Positions 16,970-24,901 of a stretch of 64,000 nt of DNA are shown piece by piece (positions within the stretch are counted from its first letter, which is position 1; each line of letters starts with the position of its first letter). This DNA is from Pseudomonas panipatensis (GTDB taxonomy: Bacteria > Pseudomonadota > Gammaproteobacteria > Pseudomonadales > Pseudomonadaceae): positions 725,644-789,643 of the forward strand of contig NZ_FNDS01000002.1 in NCBI RefSeq assembly GCF_900099785.1, read 5' to 3'. The notes beneath the pieces were generated by a model. That model was not told where the DNA came from. It searched no databases and saw only the letters and a list, made by a program, of their open reading frames with translations. The translations under genes were made by a program, and so were the position numbers.

Positions 16970-17896
16970 TCAGACCAGCGCACGACGCAGCCAGGCGGCG
17001 GCGTCCTGCAGATGCTCGGCGGCCCGCACGACGAACGGCGCGAAGCTGGCGAAACCGTGGATCATCCCCTTCGCCCGCACCAGGCGCGCCTCCACCCCGC
17101 AATCGAGCAGACGCCGGGCGAAAGCCTCGCCCTCGTCGCGCAGGGGATCGAATTCCGCGCTGAACACGCAGGTCGGCGGCAGGCCGGCCAGATCGTCGGC
17201 GCGCAAGGGCGATACCAGCGCCTCGTCATGCGCCGTCGCCGCCGGCAGGTACTGGCGCCAGAACCACTGCATCATCTGCGCTTCGAGGAAATAGCCCTCG
17301 GCGAATTCCCGGTACGAGGCACTGTCGCAGGCCTGGTCGGTGACCGGATAGAACAGACACAGGGCGGCGATTCGCGGCCCGCCGCGCTGCCGCGCCAGGC
17401 GCGCCACGGCAATCGCCAGGTTGCCGCCGGCACTGTCGCCGGCGATGGCCAGGCGGCTGGCGTCGACGCCCAGCTCGGCGGCCCGCGCATGGAGGTCGCA
17501 GGTGGCGCGGTAGCAATCTTCCGGCGCCGCCGGGAAAGGCGCCTCCGGGGCCAGCCGGTACGCCACCGACACCACCGCGGCGCCGCTGGCCAAGGCCAGT
17601 CGGCGGCAGAGATCGTCGTGGGTGTCCAGGGTGCCGGCGACGAAACCGCCGCCGTGCAGGAACACCAGCAAGGGCAAGGCGTCGCCGGCCTGCGGGCGAT
17701 ACAGGCGCGCCGGCAACTCACCGGCGGCGCCGGCCACGCGCAGCTCGCGGACCTCGGCCAGGGCCAGCGGCGCCAGGCCCGGCAGTCCCTGATCGGCGAG
17801 GTTGCGGTAGGTGCCGGCGTCGAGCTGGGCGAAATCCAGCGCGAAGGCGCCGGCGAACTGATCGAGCAGGTACTGCATCTGGGGATCGAGCGACAT
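16970..17896 (-). CDS. Alpha/beta hydrolase, hormone-sensitive-lipase family
   Basis: Esterase/lipase of 308 residues. The oxyanion motif HGGG is at 81-84, the nucleophile elbow GDSAG at 153-157 (Ser155), the acid Asp249 in EFDPLRDEG and the base His279 in MIHGF. No signal peptide, so cytoplasmic. It could hydrolyse an ester or lactone formed by a Baeyer-Villiger-type step; the substrate is not readable. It lies 12 nt upstream of the RibBA-like gene and 9 nt downstream of the SDR gene. Confidence 0.9.
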   Translation of the reverse strand: MSLDPQMQYLLDQFAGAFALDFAQLDAGTYRNLADQGLPGLAPLALAEVRELRVAGAAGELPARLYRPQAGDALPLLVFLHGGGFVAGTLDTHDDLCRRLALASGAAVVSVAYRLAPEAPFPAAPEDCYRATCDLHARAAELGVDASRLAIAGDSAGGNLAIAVARLARQRGGPRIAALCLFYPVTDQACDSASYREFAEGYFLEAQMMQWFWRQYLPAATAHDEALVSPLRADDLAGLPPTCVFSAEFDPLRDEGEAFARRLLDCGVEARLVRAKGMIHGFASFAPFVVRAAEHLQDAAAWLRRALV

Positions 17897-17905
17897 CGCG
17901 GTTCC

Positions 17906-18724
17906 TTAGAGTTCGGCCATCTGGAAGACCGGGTTGGTCTCTTCGAGGATGCTTTGCTGGCGTGCCAGAAGGTTCGGCTTGAAGCCGGGGTGCGGGAGTA
18001 TCCAGAAACGCCCGGCGGCGAGGGCCTGGAACACCCGCCTGGCCAGCTCGTCGGTGGACATTCCCTGCTCGATGCTGGCGGCGAGCAGGGCGCCGAGTTC
18101 CCCGGCCGCCGTGCCGCCGGCCTGGTCGGAAGTCATGATGCGGCTGGCCACCGGGCCCGGGCAGAGCACCGACACCGAGATCGGCGCCTGCAGCGCCGCC
18201 ATCTCGTAGTGAAGGACTTCGGACAGGGCCACCACCGCCTGCTTGGTCACGGTATAGGCCGCCATGAACGGGCTGCACACCAGCCCGGCGAGGGACGCGG
18301 TATTCACCACATGGGCCGGGCGCCCCTGCTCCAGCAGCAGCGGCATGAAGCTGCGCAAGCCATTGATCACGCCCATCAGGTTGATGTCGAGCATGCGCCG
18401 CCACTGCGCCGCGTCGAGTTCCCAACTGGCGCCGGTCTGCATCACCCCGGCGTTGTTGAACAGCAGGTCGACGCCGCCGAAGCGCTCCAGCGTCGCGTCG
18501 CGCAGGGCGTCGAGCGCCTCGCCGCGCGCCACGTCGGTCGGCTGTTCGAGAACCTCGACGCCGCCGGCGCGCAGGCGCTGCGCCAGCGCCCTCAGGCGCA
18601 GTTCGTCGCGGTCCGCCAGGACCAGGCGCATGCGCAGGCGCGCGGCATGCTCGGCCAGGCCCTGGCCGATCCCGCTGGCGGCGCCGGTGATGACCGCCAC
18701 GCGGCCGTCTCGTTGCTTGTCCAT
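17906..18724 (-). CDS. Short-chain dehydrogenase (SDR), first gene of operon
   Basis: Classical SDR of 272 residues. TGAASGIG is at 13-20, Asp at about 38 (ADRDE), NNAG at 90-93, and the catalytic set is N114, S144, Y157 and K161 (YTVTK). The C-terminal part contains ILPHPGF, seen in SDRs acting on bulky ketones. It starts at ATG 18724 with GGAG upstream, 68 nt after box 18793-18811, and leads the operon SDR-hydrolase-RibBA-like-OYE. Confidence 0.85.
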   Translation of the reverse strand: MDKQRDGRVAVITGAASGIGQGLAEHAARLRMRLVLADRDELRLRALAQRLRAGGVEVLEQPTDVARGEALDALRDATLERFGGVDLLFNNAGVMQTGASWELDAAQWRRMLDINLMGVINGLRSFMPLLLEQGRPAHVVNTASLAGLVCSPFMAAYTVTKQAVVALSEVLHYEMAALQAPISVSVLCPGPVASRIMTSDQAGGTAAGELGALLAASIEQGMSTDELARRVFQALAAGRFWILPHPGFKPNLLARQQSILEETNPVFQMAEL

Positions 18725-18792
18725 GGCGACTCCGGTTGTCGTTCTTGTTGGCTCGGATGGGCGGGTTTATCCGCCGAAACCGCGCTCGCCGG

Positions 18793-18811
18793 CATCGTCC
18801 ACCCGGACTAG
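18793..18811 (-). promoter_or_regulatory. Regulon box 6
   Basis: On the minus strand CTAGTCC-GGGT-GGACGATG, a full match to the consensus, oriented toward the SDR at 18724. It lies 7 nt from the oppositely oriented box 18819-18838. Confidence 0.75.
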
Positions 18812-18818
18812 CCGCGGC

Positions 18819-18838
18819 CATCGTCCGTTCAGACGATG
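18819..18838 (+). promoter_or_regulatory. Regulon box 7, near-perfect palindrome
   Basis: CATCGTCC-GTTC-AGACGATG, with CATCGTC and GACGATG as exact inverted repeats. It is the most symmetric copy and lies 91 nt before the Rieske oxygenase start. Confidence 0.75.
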
Positions 18839-18929
18839 CCGTCGCGGCGCGAGCTTGGAGAATCCCGGACAGGCGCCTGCCGCCCCCACCTCTGCCTGCG
18901 GCACCACCGACGACACCGGGAGAACAACA

Positions 18930-19979
18930 ATGAGCACGCTGCACAGAATCGAAGCCCGCCCCCTGCAGGATCGCTACGCGCGCGGCTGGCACTGCCTGGG
19001 GCTGGCCGCACAGTACCGCGACGGCAAGGCGCATCGCCTGGAGGTCTTCGGCACCCGCCTGGTGGCCTTTCAGGGCGACGACGGGCAGCTCCACATTCTC
19101 GACGGCTACTGCCCGCACATGGGCGCCGACCTCAGCCACGGCTGCGTCGAAGGCAACGGCCTGCGCTGCCCGTTCCACGAGTGGCGCTGGGGCGCCGATG
19201 GCGTCTGCGACGACATTCCCTACGCCAAGCGCATTCCGCCGCGGGCAAAGATCAAATCCTGGCCGGTGATCGAACAGAATCATCTGCTGTTCGTCTGGAA
19301 CGACCCGGAAGGCAATCCGCCCATCGCCGAACAGGCCATTCCGCGCATCGACGCCTGCTACGACGGCGAGTGGGCCGCCTGGGCGCTGGAGGAATTGCGC
19401 ATCGAGACGAACTGCCGGGAGCTGGTGGACAATGTCGCCGACATGGCGCACTTCGACGCGATCCACAGCGCCAAGGTGAAGGAATTCAGCAACCACTTCG
19501 AAGGCCATGTGGCGACCCAGGTGATGCGCGGCAGCAGCGCTCGGTTGTCCGGCGACAGCGAGTTGCGCAGCGTCGCCAGCTACTACGGTCCGGCCTACCA
19601 GATCACTGAAATGACCGGCGCGATGAACGGCCAGACGATCCACTCGATCCTGCTCAACTGCCATGTGCCGATCGACCTGCACAGCTTCACCCTGCGCTAC
19701 GGCGTGCTGGTGAAAAAGCTCCCGGGGCTGACCGAGGAACAGAACCAGGCGATGGCCCAGGCCTACGTGCAGCAGGCGCGGGAAGCCTTCTACGAAGACG
19801 TGGTGATCTGGCACAGCAAGGTGCGCATCGACAACCCGCTGCTGTGCGACGGCGACGGCCCGGTCTACCAGTTGCGCAAGTGGTACGAGCAGTTCTACAC
19901 CGACGTCGCCGATCTTCCCGACGGACTGCGCGAGCGCAAATCCTTCACGGTGTGCGGGAGCCAGGCCGAACCGGCCTGA
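18930..19979 (+). CDS. Rieske non-heme iron oxygenase, KshA-like
   Basis: Terminal oxygenase of 349 residues. Rieske 2Fe-2S ligands are C61, H63, C80 and H83 (CPH...CPFH). The mononuclear iron site is in DNVADMAHFDAIH with H174 and H179, and an Asp in FYEDVVIWHSK fits the third ligand. This IW-K pattern is shared with KshA, the 3-ketosteroid 9alpha-hydroxylase, whose length is similar. The reductase partner is probably the FNR protein at 1-424. GGGAGA lies 7 nt before ATG 18930. Steroid substrate inferred from the KstD, HsaA and HsaB homologues in the same regulon. Confidence 0.85.
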   Translation: MSTLHRIEARPLQDRYARGWHCLGLAAQYRDGKAHRLEVFGTRLVAFQGDDGQLHILDGYCPHMGADLSHGCVEGNGLRCPFHEWRWGADGVCDDIPYAKRIPPRAKIKSWPVIEQNHLLFVWNDPEGNPPIAEQAIPRIDACYDGEWAAWALEELRIETNCRELVDNVADMAHFDAIHSAKVKEFSNHFEGHVATQVMRGSSARLSGDSELRSVASYYGPAYQITEMTGAMNGQTIHSILLNCHVPIDLHSFTLRYGVLVKKLPGLTEEQNQAMAQAYVQQAREAFYEDVVIWHSKVRIDNPLLCDGDGPVYQLRKWYEQFYTDVADLPDGLRERKSFTVCGSQAEPA

Positions 19980-20087
19980 TGCGAGGACCGTCCGTCTCCC
20001 AAGTGACGGGAGGCGGATTGCCTTTCTGGGAAAACGCCGATTACTCTCTCGGCCGATTTACATAAAAACAATAAGATTGGTTTTCAA

Positions 20088-21218
20088 ATGGCACACTCGC
20101 TCACGCTCGAACAGTTCAGCGGGATGCTCGGCAATCTCTACCAGGGCCCACTCGAGCCCACGCCGTGGCAATCCTTCCTCAGCCAACTCAACCAGTTCCT
20201 CGACAGCAAGTACGTCACCTTCATCCTGCGCCCACCCAGCGACGACAGCGACGGGCTGATGGTCAACACCAACGGCAGCTCGGCCGAAGTCGTGGCCTCC
20301 TACAACCGTTACTACTTCAACCTCGACCCCTTCGTCGGCCTGCCCAACGGCAAGGTCGTCACCCTGGAGGAGTTCGTCTCCCAGCAGGACTGGCTGAACT
20401 CCGAGTTCTACAAGAACTTCATGGAGCCAACCGGGGTGTTCCACATCCTCGGCGCCGACATCACCACCCACGATGGCGCCCAGTGCCGCATCCGCGTCAG
20501 CCGGGGCCTGGAGGCGCCCGCGTTCACCGACGACGACAAGGCGCTGCTGGCGCACTTCGTGCCGCACCTGGAACGCTCCGTCGCCCTGCACACGCAGATC
20601 AACCGCATCGAGACCGAACGCAACCTCTACGCCGGGGCGGTGGACCAGTTCGCCGTCGGCACCATCATCCTCGACGAGAACGGCAAGATCCTGCAGACCA
20701 ACCAGGTGGCCGACCGCCTGATCAAGGAAAAGGACGGCCTCAAGCTCAGTGGCGACAACCTGCAGGTCGGCACGCCACGCGACTGCCAGGAATTCCGCCG
20801 GCTGGTGAAACAGGCGCTGCAATCGCAGCGCGGCGAGCAGCCCTCGGTGGTCGAGGCGATGCGCGTGCAACGCCCTTCCGGCCGCGCCGACCTGGGCATC
20901 ATCGTGCGCTCGGTTCCCCTGAGCGAATGGAACGAAGGCAAACACTGCCCCTCGGTGGTGATCTTCGTCAGCGACCCCGAGCAGGAGTCCAGCGCCCCCC
21001 AGGAGATCGTCAAGGCGCTCTTCGACCTGACCCCGGCCGAAGCGCAACTGGCCATGCTGCTGGCCAACGGCCTGACCCTCGACGAGGCCTCGGAGGCACT
21101 CGGCATCAGCCGCAACACCGCCCGCGCGCACCTGCGCTCGACCTTCTCCAAGACCGGAGTGACGCGCCAGACCATGCTGGTGCGCCTGATCCTGCGCAGC
21201 GTCGCCACGCTCGGTTGA
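20088..21218 (+). CDS. LuxR-type transcriptional regulator, probable regulator of the cluster
   Basis: DNA-binding regulator of 376 residues with a C-terminal LuxR/FixJ helix-turn-helix (about 314-376: LTPAEAQLAMLLANG, then TLDEASEALGISRNTARAHL). The N-terminal 300 residues show no autoinducer-domain hallmarks I recognise; a central segment around 180-280 looks PAS-like. Size and architecture match TeiR/TesR, the LuxR-type activator of steroid degradation in Comamonas testosteroni, but orthology is not shown. The start has a poor RBS, with an AT-rich leader before ATG 20088. It is the only regulator in the cluster, and no box was found in front of it. Confidence 0.85.
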   Translation: MAHSLTLEQFSGMLGNLYQGPLEPTPWQSFLSQLNQFLDSKYVTFILRPPSDDSDGLMVNTNGSSAEVVASYNRYYFNLDPFVGLPNGKVVTLEEFVSQQDWLNSEFYKNFMEPTGVFHILGADITTHDGAQCRIRVSRGLEAPAFTDDDKALLAHFVPHLERSVALHTQINRIETERNLYAGAVDQFAVGTIILDENGKILQTNQVADRLIKEKDGLKLSGDNLQVGTPRDCQEFRRLVKQALQSQRGEQPSVVEAMRVQRPSGRADLGIIVRSVPLSEWNEGKHCPSVVIFVSDPEQESSAPQEIVKALFDLTPAEAQLAMLLANGLTLDEASEALGISRNTARAHLRSTFSKTGVTRQTMLVRLILRSVATLG

Positions 21219-21236
21219 GTACGCCACGGAGACCGC

Positions 21237-21255
21237 CTAGTCCACCCGGACGATG
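21237..21255 (+). promoter_or_regulatory. Regulon box 8
   Basis: CTAGTCC-ACCC-GGACGATG, full consensus, starting 18 nt after the LuxR gene stop and ending 56 nt before the Nudix start. Confidence 0.75.
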
Positions 21256-21311
21256 GCGGACCTCGACGGCTGGCCGACAGTGGAGGCAGCACGACGCGGG
21301 AGGAAATCGCC

Positions 21312-21905
21312 ATGCGCCAATGCCCGACCATCCTCAAGACCGAATTGCTCGCCGAAAGCGGCCATTTCCAGATCGAAGCCCTGCATCTGCGCTTCAGCAA
21401 CGGCCAACAGCGCGTCTACGAACGCCTGCGCGGCACCGGCTACCGCTCCGTGCTGCTGGTCGCCATGCCTGACCCGGCGCACGTGCTGCTGGTGCGCGAA
21501 TACGCGGTCGGCGTCGAGGCGCGGGTCCTCGGCCTGCCCAAGGGCGGCGCCGAAAGCGACGAGGACTACCTGCAAGCCGCCCAGCGCGAACTGGCCGAGG
21601 AGACCGGCCTGCATGCCGCTCGTCTGACCGACCTCGGCGAGCTGACCCTGGCGCCCGGCCACCTGAGCCACCGCTGCCGGGTGGTGCTCGCCGAACAACT
21701 GTCGCCGCGCACCTTGCACGGCGACGAACCGGAACCCCTGGAAGTGCTGCGCGTGCCGCTGGAGCGCCTCGGCGAACTGGTGCTCGCCGGCGAGCTGCAG
21801 GAAGCGCGGGCCATCGCCGCGCTGTTCCTGGCACAGAGCGCGCTGGCCCGGCGCAACGCCCATCTAGTCCGTTTGGACGAGGTGCGCGGAGCGGCCGCTC
21901 GCTAG
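21312..21905 (+). CDS. Nudix hydrolase, NudE-like
   Basis: Pyrophosphohydrolase of 197 residues. The Nudix box is complete: G-x5-E-x7-REL-AEETGL, followed by the LAPGHLSHRCRVVLAEQL segment of the ADP-compound hydrolase NudE group (ADP-ribose, NADH, Ap3A). It has its own regulon box. The role in a catabolic regulon is unknown; it could limit toxic ADP-ribose/NADH derivatives or act on FAD or a CoA ester. Box 21864-21882 lies inside its 3' end. Confidence 0.85.
   Translation: MRQCPTILKTELLAESGHFQIEALHLRFSNGQQRVYERLRGTGYRSVLLVAMPDPAHVLLVREYAVGVEARVLGLPKGGAESDEDYLQAAQRELAEETGLHAARLTDLGELTLAPGHLSHRCRVVLAEQLSPRTLHGDEPEPLEVLRVPLERLGELVLAGELQEARAIAALFLAQSALARRNAHLVRLDEVRGAAAR
21864..21882 (+). promoter_or_regulatory. 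Regulon box 9 inside the Nudix gene
   Basis: CTAGTCC-GTTT-GGACGAGG, one mismatch, within the coding 3' end of the Nudix gene and 62 nt before the start of the 54-residue membrane protein. Confidence 0.65.
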
Positions 21906-21944
21906 CGTCATATCGGAACCATCGAGCGCGAGGTCAACGCCATC

Positions 21945-22109
21945 ATGCGTCACGCCGTCCCCCTGCTGATTTTCGTCGTCCTGCTGGCAGCCATCGGCAC
22001 CAGCCACCTGGTCATTCAGTTGCGCGAGCAGTCCGAACAACTGGCCATGCTGAGTTCCCGCCTCGGCCCCACCGCCGGCTGCTTCCCCGGCGTGCCGCGC
22101 CTGCCCTGA
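21945..22109 (+). CDS. Small single-pass membrane protein (54 residues)
   Basis: Not recognised. ATG 21945 has GCGAGG about 12 nt upstream. Residues 5-23 (VPLLIFVVLLAAIGTSHLV) form one transmembrane helix. A short amphipathic stretch and a tail with a Cys (TAGCFPGVPRLP) follow, probably in the periplasm. Codon use is like its neighbours and the upstream regulon box supports real expression. It could be a small subunit or modulator of a membrane complex of the pathway. It converges with cobM, with stops 7 nt apart. Confidence 0.6.
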   Translation: MRHAVPLLIFVVLLAAIGTSHLVIQLREQSEQLAMLSSRLGPTAGCFPGVPRLP

Positions 22110-22116
22110 GCCCTGT

Positions 22117-22866
22117 TCAGTCCGGCCGGTACAGGTGCGCGTGGGTCGCGCTGTACAAGGAGGAATCGGTGAAGCCGTCGGCGGCCAGCACCCGGCCGAC
22201 GAGGATCAGCGCGGTGCGCTGGAAGTTCTTTGCGCGAGCCTTGGGCAGGATGTCACCGAGGGTGCCGGTGACCTGCGCCTGGTCCGGCCAACTGGCCCGG
22301 TGGATCACCGCGATCGGGCAATCGGCGCCGTAGTGCGGCAGCAACTCCTCGACGATCTTTTCCAACTGGCCGACGCCCAGGTGAATGGCCATGCTCGCGC
22401 GATGCCGCGCCAGGTCGCCGAGGGATTCGCCGGCGGGCATCCGGGTTTTGCTGGCGTAACGGGTGAGGATCAGCGTCTGCGACACGTCCGGCAGGGTCAG
22501 CTCGCAGCCGAGCAGCGCGGCACAGGCAGCGGTGGCGGTGACGCCGGGGATGATCTGGTAGGGAATGCCGAGCGCGCGCAGGTGGCGAATCTGTTCGCCG
22601 ATGGCGCCGTACAGCGAGGGGTCGCCGGAATGCACGCGGGCCACGTCCTGGCCCTGGGCGTGGGCCTCGGCGAGCAGCGCGACTATCTGCTCCAGGTTCA
22701 GCTCGGCGGTGTTCACCACGCGCTCGGCGCGGTGCCCTTCGAGCACCGCGGGCGGCACCAGGGAGCCGGCGTAGAGAATCACCGGGCAACTGCGCAGCAG
22801 GCGCTGGCCCTTGACCGTGATGAGTTCCGGGTCGCCGGGGCCGGCGCCGATGAAATAGACCGTCAT
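22117..22866 (-). CDS. cobM: Precorrin-4 C11-methyltransferase
   Basis: SAM-dependent uroporphyrin/precorrin methyltransferase of 249 residues, making precorrin-5 in aerobic cobalamin synthesis. Family motifs: [11 protein letters not shown] at the N-terminus, VARVHSGDPSLYGAI, IPGVTATAACAALLG and AIVIHRASWPD-like near the C-terminus. It follows cobE by 7 nt in a two-gene minus operon. Confidence 0.95.
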   Translation of the reverse strand: MTVYFIGAGPGDPELITVKGQRLLRSCPVILYAGSLVPPAVLEGHRAERVVNTAELNLEQIVALLAEAHAQGQDVARVHSGDPSLYGAIGEQIRHLRALGIPYQIIPGVTATAACAALLGCELTLPDVSQTLILTRYASKTRMPAGESLGDLARHRASMAIHLGVGQLEKIVEELLPHYGADCPIAVIHRASWPDQAQVTGTLGDILPKARAKNFQRTALILVGRVLAADGFTDSSLYSATHAHLYRPD

Positions 22867-22873
22867 GACAGAT

Positions 22874-23275
22874 TCACTCGGTAACAGGGGCCCAGGCCAG
22901 GGCGCAGGTCGCGTTGGCGCTGCGCCGCTTGGGCAACAGCAGGCGCGCCGGTCTTTCCGCCAGGTCTTCCACCAGGGCCAGGGCCGCCGCCTCGGCGACC
23001 CCGGCGCTGCCGCTGGCCTGGCGCACGCGCTCGGACACCACGCTCAGGCGCGACTCGTAGGGCGCCAGGCGCTGCGCCGGGAGCAACTCCAGCGGCAGCT
23101 TCAGGCGCTGGGCCAGGCTCCGCAGGCCGGCTTCCAGGGCCTTGGCGTCGCTGCTCGCCAGCGCCGTCAGCGCGCCTTCCTCGACGCGCGCCTCGGCCAG
23201 CGTCTCGCGCAGCAGCGCGTGCAGCTCCTCGACGCTGCAACCTCGGCGGCAACCGAGTCCGGCGACCAGTATCAC
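22874..23275 (-). CDS. cobE: CobE / CbiG C-terminal-like cobalamin biosynthesis protein
   Basis: Protein of 133 residues matching the CobE/CbiG C-terminal domain: VAGLGCRRGCSVEEL, ALASSDAKALEAGL and a C-terminal ANATCALA. CobE is needed for aerobic cobalamin synthesis, but its step is unclear; the CbiG homologue opens the ring lactone in the anaerobic pathway. The start is GTG at 23275. A second CbiG-like domain is fused to CobJ at 40274, so the genome holds two members. Confidence 0.85.
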   Translation of the reverse strand: MILVAGLGCRRGCSVEELHALLRETLAEARVEEGALTALASSDAKALEAGLRSLAQRLKLPLELLPAQRLAPYESRLSVVSERVRQASGSAGVAEAAALALVEDLAERPARLLLPKRRSANATCALAWAPVTE

Positions 23276-23392
23276 GGGGCGGGTGTCCTGCTGGATGGGA
23301 AAAAGGGCTTTTCAGCACAGCACGAGCGCCGCCGCAGCGTCAACCGGCCGGCGGCGATTGACCCTGCCGGCGGGGCTGCGTAGCCTGTGCCG

Positions 23393-23578
23393 CTTCGAGG
23401 TTCTCCGGCATCCAGGTGCATGCCGGAGCTAAGAGGGAACGTGGAAGTCGCCAGCGCGACCCGCCACGGCTGCCCCCGCAACTGTGAGCGATCCCAAGGT
23501 CTCCGAATGCCACTGCCGACGGCGGGAAGGCGAAGACCAGGCAACGGCCGGATCGCGAGCCAGGAGACCTGCCTCGAC
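23393..23578 (+). promoter_or_regulatory. Cobalamin riboswitch upstream of cobW
   Basis: The B12 box GCCAGGAGACCTGCC is at 23559-23573. The upstream hallmark AAGAGGGAAC is at 23431-23440, the conserved GCTGCCCCCGCAACTGTGA region is at about 23469-23487, and a 9-bp hairpin (CTCCGGCAT/ATGCCGGAG) lies before it. It controls cobW and probably cobN; it lies between divergent cobE and cobW. Ends about 110 nt before the cobW start. Confidence 0.93.
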
Positions 23579-23686
23579 AGACCATTCACGACAACCGGGC
23601 GGGGTGATCCGGTGGCGACTTCCGTTGCGCGGGCCAGCCCGTGCGCGCGCCCTTTCCTGCCCGCCGAACCCTGCATCGAGGCGCGC

Positions 23687-24739
23687 ATGAAAACCCTGGC
23701 CAAGCTCCCCGTCACCATCGTCACCGGCTTCCTCGGCGCCGGTAAGACCACCCTGCTCCGGCACCTGCTCGAACAGGCCGCAGGCCGCCGCATCGCAGTG
23801 ATCGTCAACGAGTTCGGCGAACTGGGCATCGATGGCGAGATCCTCAAGCAATGCGCCATCGGCTGCAGCGAAGAAGAGGCCGTCGGCCGCGTCTTCGAGC
23901 TGGCCAACGGTTGCCTGTGCTGCACCGTGCAGGAAGAGTTCTTCCCGGTGATGCGCGAACTGGTGGCGCGCCGTGGCGAGCTTGACCAGATCCTCATCGA
24001 GACCAGCGGCCTGGCCCTGCCCAAGCCCCTGGTGCAAGCCTTCCAGTGGCCGGAAATCCGCAATGCCTGCACCGTCGATGCGGTGATCACCGTGGTCGAC
24101 AGCCCGGCGGTGGCCGCCGGCACCTTCGCCGCCCATCCCGAGCAGGTCGACGCGCAGCGCCAGCAGGACCCGAACCTGGACCACGAATCGCCGCTGCACG
24201 AACTCTTCGAGGACCAGTTGGCCAGCGCCGACCTGGTGGTGCTGAACAAGGCCGACCTGCTCGACGCCGCGGTCCTCGCTGGCGTGCGCGCGCAGGTCGC
24301 CGACGAACTCCCGGCGGCGGTGAAGATCGTCGAAGCCAGCGCCGGCAGGCTGCCGCTCTCGGTGCTGCTGGGGCTCAACGCCGAGGCCGAGCTGCACATC
24401 GACGGCCGCCCGACCCACCACGATCATGAAGGCCATGAAGACCATGACCACGACGAGTTCGACTCCTTCCACGTCGACCTCCCGGAAGTCGAGGAACGCG
24501 CCCTGCTCGACGCCCTCGCCGCGCTGGTCGAGCGCCACGCCGTGCTGCGCATCAAGGGTTTCGCCGCGATTCCCGGCAAACCCATGCGCCTGCTGATCCA
24601 GGGCGTCGGCAAGCGCTTCGACAAACACTTCGACCGCCCGTGGCTGGCCAGCGAATCGCGCACCACGCGCCTGGTGCTGATCGGCCAGGAACTGGACCAG
24701 GCCGCCATCGCCAACCAATTGCGCACTGCGCTCGCCTAA
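23687..24739 (+). CDS. cobW: CobW GTPase/metallochaperone
   Basis: G3E-family P-loop GTPase of 350 residues thought to deliver cobalt for corrin synthesis. Walker A GFLGAGKTT is at 14-22, the metal motif in NGCLCC (CxCC), the guanine motif NKADLL. A His/Asp/Glu-rich loop (HHDHEGHEDHDHDE) before the C-terminal domain would bind metal. The upstream in-frame GTG at 23387 lies inside the riboswitch and is rejected. First gene behind the riboswitch, followed by cobN. Confidence 0.95.
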   Translation: MKTLAKLPVTIVTGFLGAGKTTLLRHLLEQAAGRRIAVIVNEFGELGIDGEILKQCAIGCSEEEAVGRVFELANGCLCCTVQEEFFPVMRELVARRGELDQILIETSGLALPKPLVQAFQWPEIRNACTVDAVITVVDSPAVAAGTFAAHPEQVDAQRQQDPNLDHESPLHELFEDQLASADLVVLNKADLLDAAVLAGVRAQVADELPAAVKIVEASAGRLPLSVLLGLNAEAELHIDGRPTHHDHEGHEDHDHDEFDSFHVDLPEVEERALLDALAALVERHAVLRIKGFAAIPGKPMRLLIQGVGKRFDKHFDRPWLASESRTTRLVLIGQELDQAAIANQLRTALA

Positions 24740-24756
24740 CCCGGACGACGGCAATG

Positions 24757-24831
24757 CGTGGTATCGCTCGCGCTCCCACCCGACGAAACCGGCCGCCCCG
24801 TAGGGTGGCGTTGAGCGCAGCGATACCCACC
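24757..24831. repeat. Inverted pair of a dispersed repeat between cobW and cobN
   Basis: A copy of GTAGGGTGG-CGTTGAGCGC-AGCGATACCCACC runs on the plus strand (24800-24831). A diverged inverted copy precedes it (from about 24757, GTGGTATCGCTCGCGCTCCC). The element recurs inverted at 28667-28700 after cobN. Such short repeats are common in Pseudomonas intergenic DNA and could form a hairpin here. Confidence 0.6.
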
Positions 24832-24901
24832 GAACGACGGCAATGCTGGCCATCCCAGGCGCTCCACCCGACGCAGTTGACCGAACCACAGAGCCCACCG
24901 C

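Noticed and set aside
17718..19814. Minus-strand frame spanning the hydrolase, SDR, divergent promoter and Rieske gene
   Set aside because: It crosses two regulatory boxes and runs antisense to the clearly coding Rieske gene.
20088..21218. Naming the LuxR-type gene teiR/tesR
   Set aside because: Length and architecture fit, but without an alignment orthology cannot be claimed.
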